NCBI GenBank assembly: GCA_964016985.1
Contig: OZ024825.1
Location: 43,229,668 to 43,293,667 of the forward strand
DNA from: Anodontia alba
Taxonomy: Eukaryota > Mollusca > Bivalvia > Lucinida > Lucinidae
DNA length: 64,000 nt
Direction of reading: 5' to 3'
In this document: in pieces, positions 9,834-21,424 of the stretch
Numbering within the stretch: position 1 is the stretch's first letter
Layout: each line of letters opens with the position of its first letter
Translations under genes and position numbers: made by a program
The notes under the pieces: model-generated
What the model was told of the DNA's origin: nothing
Databases searched by the model: none
The model's input: only the letters and a program-made list of their open reading frames with translations

Positions 9834-10094
9834 ATACTCCTATCGCACGACCGTATAAGCCAATCGCAATGAGCGTAACATATTTTCACCAAGGTGGGAG
9901 CGAGTATTAGGTACATGCATGTTATTGTATTATGATATTTCGAAAACATTACGGAAATATAATTTCAGTGTATTTGCATCCCCATGGTGGCGTCGCCCCA
10001 TATTTTTCCATAAATGATCGCTCCTTATTAATCTCTATCAGTTTATTATAACATTTAGAAAGTACATATAGATGGTTAGCGCTGTCTAATTCCT
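9834..10094. other. Stretch without recognised feature
   Basis: Nothing recognised. Confidence 0.35.
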
Positions 10095-10333
10095 CATCAC
10101 GAATATGATATTTTTACCCCTTTAAACCCCACTTTTATATAATAAAACGGGTTTATAGCGGTATATAATATGTTCGTTATTTCTGCTCAAAAACATAGAT
10201 TGTGGGCACTCGTTAGTACCAAAATCTATGTTTAAAGCAGAAATATGAAAAATATGAGAATTTTTTATCGGAAAACTTTCAGGTTTTGGTGATAAAATTT
10301 TCAACATATTTGAATAAGAGTGTTTTCGTAATG
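10095..10333. mobile_element. Palindromic MITE, family P, copy 5 (palindrome deleted)
   Basis: Ends CATCACGAATATGATA and GTGTTTTCGTAATG. The central hairpin is cut: GTGGGCACTCGTTAG is followed directly by TACCAAAATCTATG, so the inner part of both arms is gone. The 138 aa minus-strand open frame (10122-10538) crosses this element and is not a gene. Confidence 0.8.
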
Positions 10334-11117
10334 TGTGGGCGAGGTCCTTGAGTCTGTTAGTTTCTGTTTGGTTATTTGTTCTACGTTCAAAAAATAATAA
10401 ATAATAAAAAACGCGCAGGCTGGTCAGGAACTTTGCTATTCGCCTAAAGAATATAGGGACCTTGTTGAAGAGATAGGACTTACTACTAAGATCTTGACCC
10501 GACGCGTTGCTGTGCAAACTGATCCGCGGCTTCGCCATTCGTATATGCCCTAAGGACTTGTTTTTAGCAGGCGGCCTATTTGATAATTCGCATTATATCA
10601 TGAATGAACTTCGTAGTATAAGCACCCTCTTACATCCCTGTACCCAGTAGTTGTTTCTACTGACAATACCAAGGCATGCCTCAGTTGCAGTTCTTTTTTA
10701 ATATGTTATTGAAACTTTGCCGTTGTATCTTGTGATTTTTTGTTCCTTATCCCTCCTTATTCCGTGCATCGGACAGCCTGTGCTTCATGATTGAAGCCTT
10801 TCTGTGTAATTTTATTTTGAAGTTTCTGGGCTTTCGTTCATGCACACTAAATCCCTTCGGATAGAAATTTTAGCTCCGAAGGGGAGTACATTCTTTTCTG
10901 CTAGGGTAGAGTCATTTTAAAGTTAAAGCAATTTCGACTTATTTGTCTTCCTGAAAAAGTTACAGTTTCCCTTAAATAGTAACATTGCGGCATCAAATAA
11001 ACCAAAACCTTTTCAGCAAGAAGAGAAAAGTTTAACACAGTTGTCCCTTGAAAGTCGTTATTCCCCTCTGCGGTCTTGGTATCAGTATTTGGGCACTACC
11101 ATAAAATTAATCTTATG
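10334..11117. other. Stretch without gene; possible diverged RT tail
   Basis: About 10612-10800 (plus) has TAAGCACCCTCTTACATC, then TTCCTTATCCCTCCTTATTC and GGACAGCCTGTGCTTCATGA, which resemble the diverged RT tails near 13.6 and 26.2 kb. The remainder is unrecognised. Confidence 0.35.
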
Positions 11118-11153
11118 TTTTTTTTTTTGTTTTTTTTTTTGTTTTTTTTTTTT
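11118..11153. repeat. T-rich low-complexity run
   Basis: Three blocks of 9-12 T separated by single G, followed shortly by a second copy of TTTTTTATAAAACTTCTAAA (at 11148 and about 11184), i.e. a short direct duplication. Confidence 0.8.
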
Positions 11154-11558
11154 ATAAAACTTCTAAAATAACCCTAATTTTTTTTTTATAAAACTTCTAA
11201 AATATCCCTAAAATTTATATGATCCCGATACACAGAATCAAACTGAAATCCGACTTAACAAAGCATTTGCGATTTACAAAGCCCACTACCAGCTGATAGT
11301 ACAACATAGAACTGGATCACAAAAATACTTTTTCGTGACGATAAGTAAGATTTAACGTCGATTACAGGCAAAATGACGTAAAAGTAAAACGATTTTCAGA
11401 TAATTACATTAAAGCAGTAGGCTGAAAATTAAACTATAGTTTTAAAATTCGTGACACAAAAATTATCTACTTTGTGTTCAAAAATCGCGATAGATATAAC
11501 GTTTACCTTTAACTTTATATTTTATAGTAACATAACGAGATAAAAGCTTGACGCATAA
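11154..11558. other. Stretch without recognised feature
   Basis: AT-rich with no recognised gene. Confidence 0.4.
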
Positions 11559-11837
11559 CATTACGAAAACACGCCTATTCAAATATATTGAAAATTTTAC
11601 CACCAAAAAATGAAAATTTACAGATAAAAAAATCTGATATTTTTCATGTTTCTGCTCAGAACGTAGATTGTGGGTACTCGTTAGAACCGCCTCGACGAGG
11701 CGGTTCTAACGAGTACCCACAATCTATGTTTTTGAGCAGAAATAAGAAAAATAATGTATACCCCTGTAAACCCCAGTTTTACTGTACAACAGTGGGGTTT
11801 AAGGGGGTCAAAATTATATAGGCATGTTTTCATGATG
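11559..11837. mobile_element. Palindromic MITE, family P, copy 6
   Basis: Full copy of 279 bp with ends CATTACGAAAACACGCC and GGCATGTTTTCATGATG and an intact central hairpin with centre base A at 11695. The open frame 11588-11821 simply reads through the element. Confidence 0.88.
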
Positions 11838-12760
11838 AATTGTGCTTCATATAAGGCACACTAATAACAAGAAAACATTGATGCAAAGCATCAATACGCC
11901 GGAAAACTAATCTGTCATACATTACTTGGCTCCCTATAGATCGTAGTATAGTGAAAAATGTTATAATTTATGAAAGGTTGTAATAATATAAACTATCGCA
12001 ATACTCAACGATGAAAACATTGTAGACGTTATTAGAGCTATGTAAAAAAATCAACTATGATTGTCTTTTTCTAGCCCGCATACATAATTACATGTCGCCA
12101 TCCATAGCCTAGGCCGAACATACTATATCCGAAATCATTTATGTAGCAGTGTTTCCTTTTCTCCACTCGTAACGTTTTCTTTCGGCCCAAATCTTTCCAT
12201 GCTTGAATATCAAATTAAACTGTATTATTAAACCAGTTTATAATCCGTTCGATTTGAGAATGCATATTTCCAATCGTAAACAAAGAAAAATATCTTTTGT
12301 TTCTTCTTCGTAGTACGACGAAAAAAAAAAAAAAGAAATAAAAAAATTCGAACGTGTACGAATACTGACAGCAACAAGCTCATTTCAGGTCAAATGGTCA
12401 AATTGGGGCTCCTACGGGAAACTGCCCATTTCTCTTTTAAATGAGCAAAACCAACATTGCTACATTCATTCTACACAGTACTTCCCATTTTTTATTTCAC
12501 TATGTTACTAATAGCACAGTTCCCTGCTGCAAAAGTGTGACTTTGAATAATAATAAAAAAGTGGGGGTGAATATTTATATATAACCCCACTAAGAACCCC
12601 GTAAAACTGGAAGAAAACCGATGTTCTCAAAATGCATACACATTTTACAAAAACATCCTCAAATAGATACGCCGAGCTGGAGTATAATGAATAAAATTTT
12701 CAACAGGTCCGTCGGACCCCGGGTTTGGCTTTGTGACTTCAATTAGAAACACTGTAGAAT
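11838..12760. other. Stretch without recognised feature
   Basis: About 0.9 kb of AT-rich sequence. It contains an A-rich run near 12320-12335. I see no gene and no copy of the repeat families. Confidence 0.4.
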
Positions 12761-12925
12761 TGGGCCGCAACATCAGAATACAAATCAGTGCGTCCAACGG
12801 ACATGTGCGCCCTGCAATGATTCAGATCAGTGTGTGCACTCGCGGAATCTGATCAGAATCTGGGCGCATTTTGAAGGACGAAGGATGCAAAGTTCTTTTC
12901 AAGGCCTAGTGTCGAGAAATCGACA
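12761..12925. mobile_element. Family D MITE, copy 4 (partial)
   Basis: GGGCCGCAACATCAGAATAC at the left, then CATGTGCGCCCTGCAATGAT, TCTGATCAGAATCTGGGCGC and a middle AAGGATGCAAAGTTC. It stops before its right half, where another D copy begins. Confidence 0.5.
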
Positions 12926-13373
12926 AATGAGCCGCAATGGCAGAAAACGTACCCATTACGAAAACACGCCAATTCAAATATATAGAAAAGTTCACCTCCA
13001 AAAACTGAAAACTTTCAGATAAAAAAAACTCTTATATTTTTCACATTTCTGCTCAAAACGTAGATTGTGGGTACTTGTTAGAACAGGGTTAATAATATAT
13101 ACCCCTTTAAATCCAAGTTTTACCATATAAAAGTGGGATTTGTGGGGGTCAGAATTATATAGGTATGTTTGCGTAATACCTTCGGATATGTGCGAACAGC
13201 ATTCGCACTGACAGATCAGAATCATCACTAAGCGCAGTTTGAATAGCCAAAATTGCAAAGTTTCTTCATTCGGAAACGAAGACTCTGGTCAGACTGCGCG
13301 GACACGCAGGTACATTTCAGTACGTTGTGTCCACATGTCAGAAGGTACATTTTCTCACGTTGTGACTCAATTG
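12926..13373. mobile_element. Family D MITE, copy 5 (interrupted by P)
   Basis: The left end ATGAGCCGCAATGGCAGAAA is followed after about 28 bp by a P element, then the D sequence resumes with CTTCGGATATGTGCG, TTTGAATAGCCAAAATTGCA, TCAGACTGCGCGGACACGCA and the inverted terminus GGTACATTTTCTCACGTTGT. The insertion point lies in the terminal inverted repeat between GTACC and CTTCGG. Confidence 0.65.
12954..13178. mobile_element. Palindromic MITE, family P, copy 7 (half palindrome deleted)
   Basis: Ends CATTACGAAAACACGCC and AGGTATGTTTGCGTAAT. The left palindrome arm ends at CTTGTTAGAAC and is followed by AGGGTTAATAATATATAC, so the right arm is missing. The rest matches full copies. Confidence 0.82.
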
Positions 13374-13916
13374 TTCGTATGTCATATTTCTAAATAATTC
13401 AAAGGGATTATAAATCGATATAAAAATAAAACCATGTTTCGTAGTGCTTATCCGAACAACTTTGTGCTTATTAGATAACGCTCGGCATGCTAGGTAAAAT
13501 TTCAGCGGACGACATTTTAAAACTGCTTTCATATTTTTTCACAGAAGAAAGGCCTTGGCAGTACTTTTTTAGTGCATCCGTGTGTCACACATGGTGTTTG
13601 TTCTGTCATTATTTGTGCCTAACTTCTCCTACTTCTGGTGCCTCGGGAAGGCTGTGCTTCGAGATTGAACAGTTTCTTGTCTGCTCAATTAGCCCAGAAA
13701 TTAGCGAAGGTTAAATGAACATGGATGGTATTTCAAGTATTATATCTAATTCCTTCAGACGGTAATTAGAACTAATCCATTTTTGTAACCAAATCATTTA
13801 AATTTAATTTTCCGTCGGGATATATATTTTCTTGCGCACCAGATAAGGCAACCGGGATTTTACCTTGGGATAGAAATTCGTATCCTACACTGGTTATCCT
13901 ACCTAGAGTTAAAAGT
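13374..13916. other. Stretch without gene; possible diverged RT tail (plus strand)
   Basis: About 13540-13690 has GGCCTTGGCAGTAC, TTCTCCTACTTCTGGTGCCT and GGGAAGGCTGTGCTTCGAGA, comparable to the tail fragments near 10.7 and 26.2 kb. The open frame 13487-13714 crosses it and has no recognisable domain. Confidence 0.35.
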
Positions 13917-14405
13917 TAAAAAGAAAAGTTCAGGGAGTGCCATAATCACAAAAAAAGGTAAGAGAAAAGTCCAGGGAGTGCCACAATCACAAACCGCAGC
14001 CCCTCCCAAGTCACAGCCATTCCCTGACATCAAAGGAAAGAGAAAAGAGACACAACCCAACACGCGCAAAACAAAGAAACGACCGAAAAGCACAGAGACC
14101 AGCTCTCTCTTCCCCAAGTGAGGTAATCGCTATTCTAACCGAAAACCACAAGGACAAAACACAAGGGTAGACCTAACGCAACACCGGGACCTTAGAACGG
14201 TCAGTAGTATAAACTACTTGGTAGGGGAAGGGGTGGGGAAAGGTTAAAGCACTATAACAGTCGCCTAACTTAACCCATGGTTCCAATGCTACATGTAATA
14301 CAGAAGTACATAAAATTCGGTTCACCTAATGGCCCCCATTTAGTCGATGCATCATAGCAAAAACATAAAAATCTAATAAATCACAATGAGCAATAAAAAT
14401 CGCGA
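13917..14405 (-). mobile_element. RT-element 3' tail, 5'-truncated, with doubled terminus
   Basis: In the minus orientation the usual tail order is seen: distal motif, GGAACGGT homologue (AGAACGGTCAGTAGTATAAA at about 14194), G-rich tract about 14221-14240, then the block ending at TAAAATTCGGTTCACC. The terminal motif occurs twice in tandem: AGAAAAGTTCAGGGAGTGCC (about 13922) and AGAAAAGTCCAGGGAGTGCC (about 13963). Confidence 0.75.
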
Positions 14406-14680
14406 ATTCTCACGTGTTAGATGTGCGATGATTGTGTAGAACGTCACGTATGCTATCGTTAAGGGTGACGTCAATGTACGTTATGGCACTTAACGTCACA
14501 GTATTGTCATAATATGGCGGACGTAGGCAACTGAAGTGCATGTATGATAAAAAATCACGCTCAGATGTGAAAGGTATGCAAGAAAAATAATCTATCATAG
14601 GTGTATTGGAGCCTTGAGATTGCCAGACAATGACCCTCGCTTCGGATTTATCTATCTCCTCCTCATACACATGATCAGTC
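14406..14680. other. Stretch without recognised feature
   Basis: A minus-strand open frame (14410-14670, 86 aa) covers most of it. I recognise no motif, and I see no second copy in this window. Confidence 0.3.
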
Positions 14681-14770
14681 CTCGTCGTATGACATTTTCA
14701 TTTATGTATGACATTTTCATTTATGACATGACATGTCGTATGACATTTTCATTTATGACATGACATGTTC
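14681..14770. repeat. Short tandem repeat, unit about 20-30 bp
   Basis: GTATGACATTTTCATTTATG occurs three times, the last two separated by ACATGACATGTC. A variable-length minisatellite. Confidence 0.85.
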
Positions 14771-14841
14771 ATGTAAAACGTTGCAAATTAAGTTTCAATT
14801 TTGCTGTCTCGTTGTGTGTGTATCACAATTTTTAATGCAAA

Positions 14842-15035
14842 TGTGTCTGAAAGGTTGGCAACGCTATGTAATGCAAACGTGCCTAAAATGCTGGCAACGC
14901 AGTTGTTATGGAATGTGTCTAAAAGATTGGCAACGCGATGGCGTTTAAAAAGTTGGCAACGCAATTGTAATCCAGCTTGTCTAAACGGTTGGCTACGCAA
15001 TTGCAATACAAACGTGTCTAAAAGGTTGGCAATAA
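14842..15035. repeat. Minisatellite of about 36 bp unit
   Basis: Six diverged units begin near 14843, 14879, 14915, 14942, 14977 and 15014. The shared core is GTGTCTAAAAGGTTGGCAAC. Spacing is 36, 36, 27, 35 and 37 bp. Overlapping open frames on both strands (14801-15052, 14788-15192) read through it and are not considered genes. There are no conserved spacers, so it is not a CRISPR array. Confidence 0.85.
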
Positions 15036-15106
15036 AAATGATAAAGATCTGAATTACTTTTCGTTCCTGACTTCCGAGAATAACATAATCTAGCGATCGA
15101 AGGATG

Positions 15107-15127
15107 TTTTTTTTTTTTTTTTTTTTT
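15107..15127. repeat. Poly-T run
   Basis: 21 T. On the minus strand it is an A run without an AATAAA signal nearby. Confidence 0.85.
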
Positions 15128-15307
15128 ATACATGAAATTAGTTTTATTTTGATTCCATCAGATAAAAAGATATAAACATGGAGGACTATCAATATTTCCG
15201 ACTGAGCTGCCCTTTTAAGCTGAATGACGTTGGATCAAGCCCCAGACGTAGTTAACACTATAGAAGGTTACCGGATCTTCCATGATCGGGTTTACTTGAC
15301 CGAGGCA

Positions 15308-16500
15308 ACTTTTTGAATTTGAAACTATCTAATGGTACAGTTTCCACTAAAATGTATGATAAACGGGACAATTTAAATCTTGATACAGTCAATTTCCCAT
15401 ATCTGGATGGCGATGTCCCCCGCCAATCCCCCAACCGGCATACCTCATATGTAATATGCATATCTCAACATTTCATGCGCCAGGACTTCTTCAAACCTTA
15501 CTGACTTCAACTGTCGTAACAAAGCCCTTCCTGCAAACTTCTTATGCAGGGCTACCGTAATCATAAACCTCGTAAGACGTTTTCGAAATTTTAATGCAGA
15601 CTCAGTGCGTTGGTAGAAAGATATGATGTCAGTCTGAAGAAACTTCTGCAATAAGGTATATCGGAACCAGAATTTTACGGTGACTGAGTTTACAGAATTA
15701 AAAAAAATGTGGGGAAATCTAATTTTGCGGAACAATTCAGAAAGCTAATTTACCATTTCAAAAGAATTTGATATAACCTTCATAATTTGCGGCAGACTGC
15801 ATGCCTAGTTATCAGTTCAATCACTGTTCATAGCTATGCTTTGCTTTCTAATTGCACGACAGCGGTTTGGTCCTCAGACTCAATGACGGCCTTTTCGTGA
15901 AGCTTAAAAACAAATGGGTTGAGCCTGATGATATGTCTTTGGATAAGCTCGCCGGGGTTCTACTATTGTTTTGCTTTTATTCTCGCTCGCAGAGGGTGTA
16001 GAAAAAGCCTTGAGTACTCGTCTTTATTTATCGTAGTGATTTATTTGATTTTTTATGTTTTCGCTATAATGCATCGACTGAGTTGGGAGCTATTATGCGA
16101 ACCGATTTTGTATCCTGTGTTTCTGTATTAAGAGTAGCATCGGGACCCAGAGTGAAGTTAGGCGTCTGTAAAAGTGCTTAAAACCCCGGTATTTTATACT
16201 ACTGACTGTTCTAAGGCAGTGGTCGCGGTGTTGCTCTTATTCTGTGTAGCTTTGTGGTTAATTCTACGGGGCGATTTATTCTAAGTATTGTCTTGCGCGT
16301 TGTCCTTGTGTTCTTCAGTCCTTGTAGTATCACGATTACCTCTCTTGGGGAATAGAGCTGGTATGTGTGCTTTTTGTGCATTTGTTTGTTTTGCGCGTGA
16401 TGGTTTGTGTCTTTCCTCTTGATGGAAGGGACTGGCTGTGACTTGTGACTGTGGCACTCCCTGGACTTCTCTAGTACCTTTTACATTCCTTTTTCTGTTC
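15308..16500 (+). mobile_element. RT retroelement, decayed copy (RT C-terminal half plus tail)
   Basis: Begins in the sequence coding for LSNGTVSTKMYDKRDN and NFPYLDGDVP, i.e. the region after the RT catalytic box. It continues through the segments homologous to 49.7-50.1 kb (QGY, EFYGD- and QTACL-like stretches, with frameshifts and stops) and into the 3' tail (CTCAGACTCAATGACGGCC at about 15876, CTACTGACTGTTCTAAGGCA at about 16199, GGCACTCCCTGGACTTCTCT at about 16456). The 5' half of the RT is absent. It is more diverged than the 36 and 49 kb copies. Confidence 0.8.
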
Positions 16501-18829
16501 TGAATTTGAGGTTGTAGTCAACCCCAAGAGCTTGTTATTGATAATTTTAAGTATGCTAATTTATACGATTCCTTTACTGACAACTGTCATGCATCATCCG
16601 CTTGTGGTCTAAACATCATTTAATGTAAAGATAGTAAAATTAATTTTAGATTACAAAGCAGTAATCACCGATACATTAGATCACTGTAATTAGGCCATTA
16701 GACTGTAGACAGTTACAAAAACAATAACGGGGTCTGGTATGACACATTCTGTGGCGTCTGATCTGTGTCTAAACTGTTTGCATAGGCCTATCTGGTCCAA
16801 TACTTAGGGTTATTACGATAAAACTTGTGCAAATTTGTCAAAAGTACCAGGGAAAATTGCCTCAGTAGAAGGGGAAACAACCCGTTCCCCGCTTTATAGT
16901 GAAACCCTTGATACGCGCAAGCTGATCGGTTTCCGTTGTCTGCATGGAGAAACTTTCATCCTTGGTTATCCACATTGTGCCTGGTGGTGATTCTAAGATT
17001 ACGCGAATAAGCAGGATGATCTGAATGTTCGCTAGGCGCACATGTCCGCATGCTTTTGTGCAAAGTGTAGCAGACAATAAAACGCAGGGGATATGCACGT
17101 CTATTAGAGATTGACTTTTACGGTAAAAAAAGCTCTTGATCTACTTTAAACGTTGGAATACGTTAGGATGAAACGAGCAGACATTTCCTGATTTCAATCC
17201 TTTGGCTGAAAGGTAAGGACATTGGATCTTCATCCGCGGTAATTGCTGTTCGCCAATACATCTATAGTGTTTCTGAAATAAAGTCTAAAATGTTGTTTAA
17301 GAAGTTAACAGATAACAGCAATGGTGCTGATCAGACTGTGTGAATGATTTCATTATCGGCATATAGCATAAGAGGTTTATCCAAAGTACATGTACATATT
17401 ATCGTTAACTTGTCAGCGTAAACTGTGCATCCGCGCCGTTTAATTACGGTCGCATATCCTTTACTGTTCGTCTTTGCATTAATGTTATTTTTTGATATGA
17501 CGTGATGATATGATATTGCTCTTTACTATCCTGAATGCTGACACAGAAGCAGTTTTGGATTTTTAAAAGGATTAACGCTCATCGTAATAAATCAACCGTG
17601 TACTATTCTTGCAGATTAACATTTATGTTGCACAAACAGGAATTTTCGATTGGTTTAACGATCATGAAGGTGTTATTTAGATGGATCATCATTTACCATT
17701 ATTACACTGTTTTGCTAGGTGGTGAAATTAATCTTAGCCCCAATCGATACTGTTCTCTACCGCTGTCGCAGATCTCATATTCCCTGATTTCTGAATACAA
17801 TTAGTGTTAATCCATTAATGCCAGGCTTTCTATATATGGGACATTTTCAAGCAGTTAAGACTGAGTCACACACAGAATCTGATCAAGGTTAACAATTTTT
17901 ACATTAAACAAGGCCATTTCTGTAAAACGTTTGATAAAAAATGAACCATGTTCCCCTGAAATAGGAGTTGGACGCGGCAAAATACTGAGGTAAAACAGTC
18001 CTGTGGAATTAATGAATAAATCGGGGTCGCCGTAAATTATTACGTCCTCAATACGAATGCATCGATCAAACAGATTTCTTCCACTATAGCGTCAAAGAAG
18101 AAAAGCCGGCATTCCTGGAACTTTAACGCGAATATCTTGCAGCGATAATTAAAGTAACATTTAAACCCGCTATTTCTAATAAATTAACAAACACATTGAC
18201 ATTTATCGGTGCAACTGAGTTCTGCTTTATCTCATTAAGAGGATTACCATCAAATAGTTTCTTACGATGCCTAAACATGCAAACATTATGCACAACCGCT
18301 GAACTGATTTACTGCTGAACTGTTCAGATGCCAATTTCTTAAAACGGTACATTTGGGAACTAAGACCGCGTTTACTGTCTACAATATTTGGCACTGTCGC
18401 ATGAAATGATACATAACTGTTCGAGGTGAGCCAGCTTAGTCAGTTGGATAACTCGATATAAAAGATTTAGCCGACAACTCTCGTCTACTGTGTCCGATTA
18501 TGCTTTATTAGCACATCTTTAGCGGGTAGCTGTTCATGGCAAGTACGGTTAAATTGGAGAAAGATACTTATTAATTCTAAGATAATGGTCAATGACTGTA
18601 TAAGGCAATTCATCTCCTAGATGTTTCATTGAGCATGCTTTTCGACCTTGAATTGATTCCGAAATTACTTAAATCAAACATTTTTATCCAAAGTCCGTTT
18701 GTCAACATACGAATCAAATTACGATTTACCCAGTACCTTAAAATATAAATCAGTAATCTTCTCTCTTCCAGGAGTTTCCAATACCTGTTACAAATATAGC
18801 AAACCTATTTGTAATACCATATTTAATTA
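16501..18829. other. Stretch of 2.3 kb without recognised gene; small MITE traces
   Basis: Two weak traces are visible: a T-like piece near 16740-16800 (GGCGTCTGATCTGTGTCTAA) and a D-like piece at about 16905-17055 (AGGATGATCTGAATGTTCGC, then TAGGCGCACATGTCCG). Another T-like terminus, TTAATCCATTAATGCCAGGC, lies at about 17810. The open frame 17535-17804 (plus, 89 aa) has no motif I recognise. Confidence 0.4.
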
Positions 18830-18889
18830 AACACACACACACACACACATTCACACGCACGCACACACACATGCGCGCACACACACACA
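18830..18889. repeat. CA dinucleotide repeat
   Basis: Alternating CA with interruptions (GCACGCACACACACATGCGCG). Alternating purine-pyrimidine sequence of this kind can adopt Z-DNA. Confidence 0.9.
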
Positions 18890-19536
18890 TTTGGTTTCGA
18901 ATCATGATATTGCGACTAGTACGTCTACTTGTTTCTAAAAGGCCTAAGTACAGATTCCTGTCATGCACTGACTTCGCTGTCGAGAAGAAATCGCCGAGTC
19001 TTCGAAAGACTTTTGTAAATGTTAATGCAACTGAGAATATGTTGAGCCTAATATTTTAAAGTCGACATTAAGCACTTAATGCCATTGATAAACAAACCGA
19101 CCTTCTACATCCTTAACCTAAAATGGCTTTCCTACTCACTGCGTTTGAGAATCATGTAATGAAATATTGTGTAAAATATATTAAAATTATTAATGGAATA
19201 ATGAAAACGAAAACCTATTTTGGTTAAAAGAATAGACACCAGGGGAGTTTCTTGATTAAAACGGAAGGGATTTTGAGCTTCTAATTGTGTACATGGACTT
19301 TCTACTCCTTGTACAATCTTACCTCATAATCTGATTAAAAACAGTGAGCTCATTCAACTGAATGGACATTTGCTCGACAAGGCATTCTGTATGAGAAACG
19401 CGTTTTTGTACTTCTTAGGATCAGGTATTTGCTTTAAACATTAGTCAACGTTTTATCTCCTTTTAAATATTCATCCAGACAAAGACTTAGTCAGAGGGAT
19501 TATAGTTATTACAAGAAAAAATAAAAGCACCGCAAG
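18890..19536. other. Stretch without recognised feature
   Basis: AT-rich with no gene recognised. Confidence 0.4.
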
Positions 19537-20611
19537 CATAATACCCCGCCATAGCAATTATTTGTTTATGTATTAAAGTTATCGTTGCGAAAATGTCTGG
19601 AAAGAAATTGACAGAGGGACAGATAACAATCCTAAACCAGATCTTGATAATGTCAATGGACAGATAACAATCGTAAACCAGATCTTGATATTATCAATGC
19701 CTATAGCAAGTTTGGTTAAAAGGCTTTGTTATTTACTGAAGTTAGCATCCAGAAATGAAAATATGGGCGTGTCTCGGGCAGAAAACTCCGTCAAAATGTG
19801 ACGAAATTTGCCCATTAGCAATTTTAAACCAGATCTCCTTAATGTCAACACATATAGCAAGTTTGGTTAAAATCCCTTGTTATTTACTAAAGTTATCGTC
19901 CGGAAACGAAAATATGGGCGTGTCTCGGGCAGATAACTCCGTAAAAAGTTGATGAAATTCGCCGATTAGCAATCCCAAACCAGATCTCGTTAATGTCAAT
20001 GCATATAGCAAGTTTGTTGAAAATCCCTTGTTTTTTTACTCGTTATCATCCGGAAACGAAAATATGGGCGTGTCTCGGGCAGATAACCCCGTACAAATTT
20101 GACGAAATTTGCCCATTAGCAATCAAAAACAAGATGCCCTTAATGTCAATGCATATAGCGTTTGATGAAAATCCCTTGTTATTTACTCAAGTTATGATCC
20201 GGAAACGAAAATATGGGCGTGTCTCGGGCAGAAAACTCCGTAAAACGTTTAACGAAATTTATCCATTAGCAATCCCAAACCAGATCTCTTTAATGTCAAT
20301 GCATATACCAAGTTTGGTGAAAATCCCTTGTTATTTACTCAAGTTATAGTCCGGAAACGAAAATATGGGCGTGTCTCGGGCAGATAACTCCGTCAATAAT
20401 TGACGAAATTTGCCCATTAGCAATCCCAAACCAGATCTCCACAATATCAATGCACATACCAAGTTTGGTGAAAATCCTTTGATGTTAACTCAAGTTATCA
20501 TCCGAAAACGAAAAACGGACGGACGTACGACGGACGGACAGATGGACGTACGACCAACGTGAAACCATAATACCCCGCCACGACCAACGTGAAACCATAA
20601 TACCCCGCCAC
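19537..20611. repeat. Tandem-repeat element, unit about 151 bp
   Basis: ATATGGGCGTGTCTCGGGCA begins at 19761, 19912, 20062, 20211 and 20363, so the unit is 149-152 bp. A partial unit precedes the first. Each unit includes CCAGATCTCCTTAATGTCAA and AAATCCCTTGTTATTTACT. The array is bounded by CATAATACCCCGCCA at 19538 and again at the right. The right end has GGACGGACGTACGACGGACG and then two perfect copies of a 30 bp segment (20551-20580, 20581-20610). The open frames inside (19755-19952, 19993-20349) follow the unit and carry no known domain. Confidence 0.85.
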
Positions 20612-20869
20612 TATTGTGTGGTGTGGTATAATGACAAATATTGTACACACTGGAAGAGGTATAACTTAAGATAATAAACAAATTACCCCTTTCTTTTTCT
20701 TTTCCTTTTCATTTGCCTCTTTACCATATTTGCAATATTTAGCATGCGCTGCGTACAATGTAGTATTACCGGCAACCAAATTTCTTATCGACAATGTTTC
20801 TTATGCTCCTCCCACTTTTAGTGGCCAGTAGCTGATTTATATCAGCAAATCTGCTGGCCAAGTGGTTGA
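20612..20869. other. Stretch without recognised feature
   Basis: Nothing recognised besides a short pyrimidine-rich run near 20690. Confidence 0.35.
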
Positions 20870-21424
20870 CAATACATGCCTTTAAAATGAATTCTGCCAT
20901 GAGTACTCGTCTTTGTTTAGTACAGTGTTTAATTTGATTTTTATGTTTTCGCTTTGATGCATGGACTGAGTTGGGAGCCTTTATGCGAACCGAATTTTTA
21001 TGTATTTCTGTATTAAGAGTAGCGTCTGGACCCAGGGTGAAGTTGGCTAGCTGTAAAAGTGCTTTAACCCCGCTCGCCTCCCCACGCCCAGCCCCCCCCC
21101 CCCCCCCCCCCCCGGTGGTTTACTCTTCTGACCGGTCTAAGGCGGTGGTCTCAGTGTTAGTCTTTCTCTTTGGTGCTTTGTGGTTTATTCTGCGAGGCGA
21201 TTTGTTGTATGTCTTACCTTGTTCTATTTTGTTCTTGTGTTTTTCAGTCTTTTTAGCATTGCGATTACCTCGCTTGGGGAAGAGAGAGCTAATCTTAGTG
21301 CTTTTCGTATGTTTGATCGATTTGTGCTTGTTTGGATTTAGCGGTTTCTTCTTCCTCTTGATGTCTGGGAAGGGCTGCGGTTTGTGATTGTGGCCCTCCC
21401 TGGACTTTCTCTTATCTTTTTTTA
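20870..21424 (+). mobile_element. RT-element 3' tail, subfamily A, first of a head-to-tail run
   Basis: The plus-strand tail begins near GAATTCTGCCATGAGTACTC, passes the landmark GCATGGACTGAGTTGGGAGC, a C-only tract at 21091-21113, GGTCTAAGGCGGTGGTCTCA, and ends with CCTCCCTGGACTTTCTCTTA. Long hydrophobic open frames here (20971-21387) are translations of this non-coding tail. Confidence 0.85.

Noticed and set aside
10122..10538. A 138 aa minus-strand gene
   Set aside because: Much of it reads through family P copy 5, including its terminal repeat, and the rest has no recognisable domain.
14842..15035. A CRISPR array
   Set aside because: Units are diverged direct repeats without unique spacers of constant length, in a eukaryotic context with no cas genes.
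19755..20349. A repeat-protein gene
   Set aside because: The two frames follow the 151 bp DNA unit, whose length is not a multiple of three in most units, so the frame is not maintained through the array.
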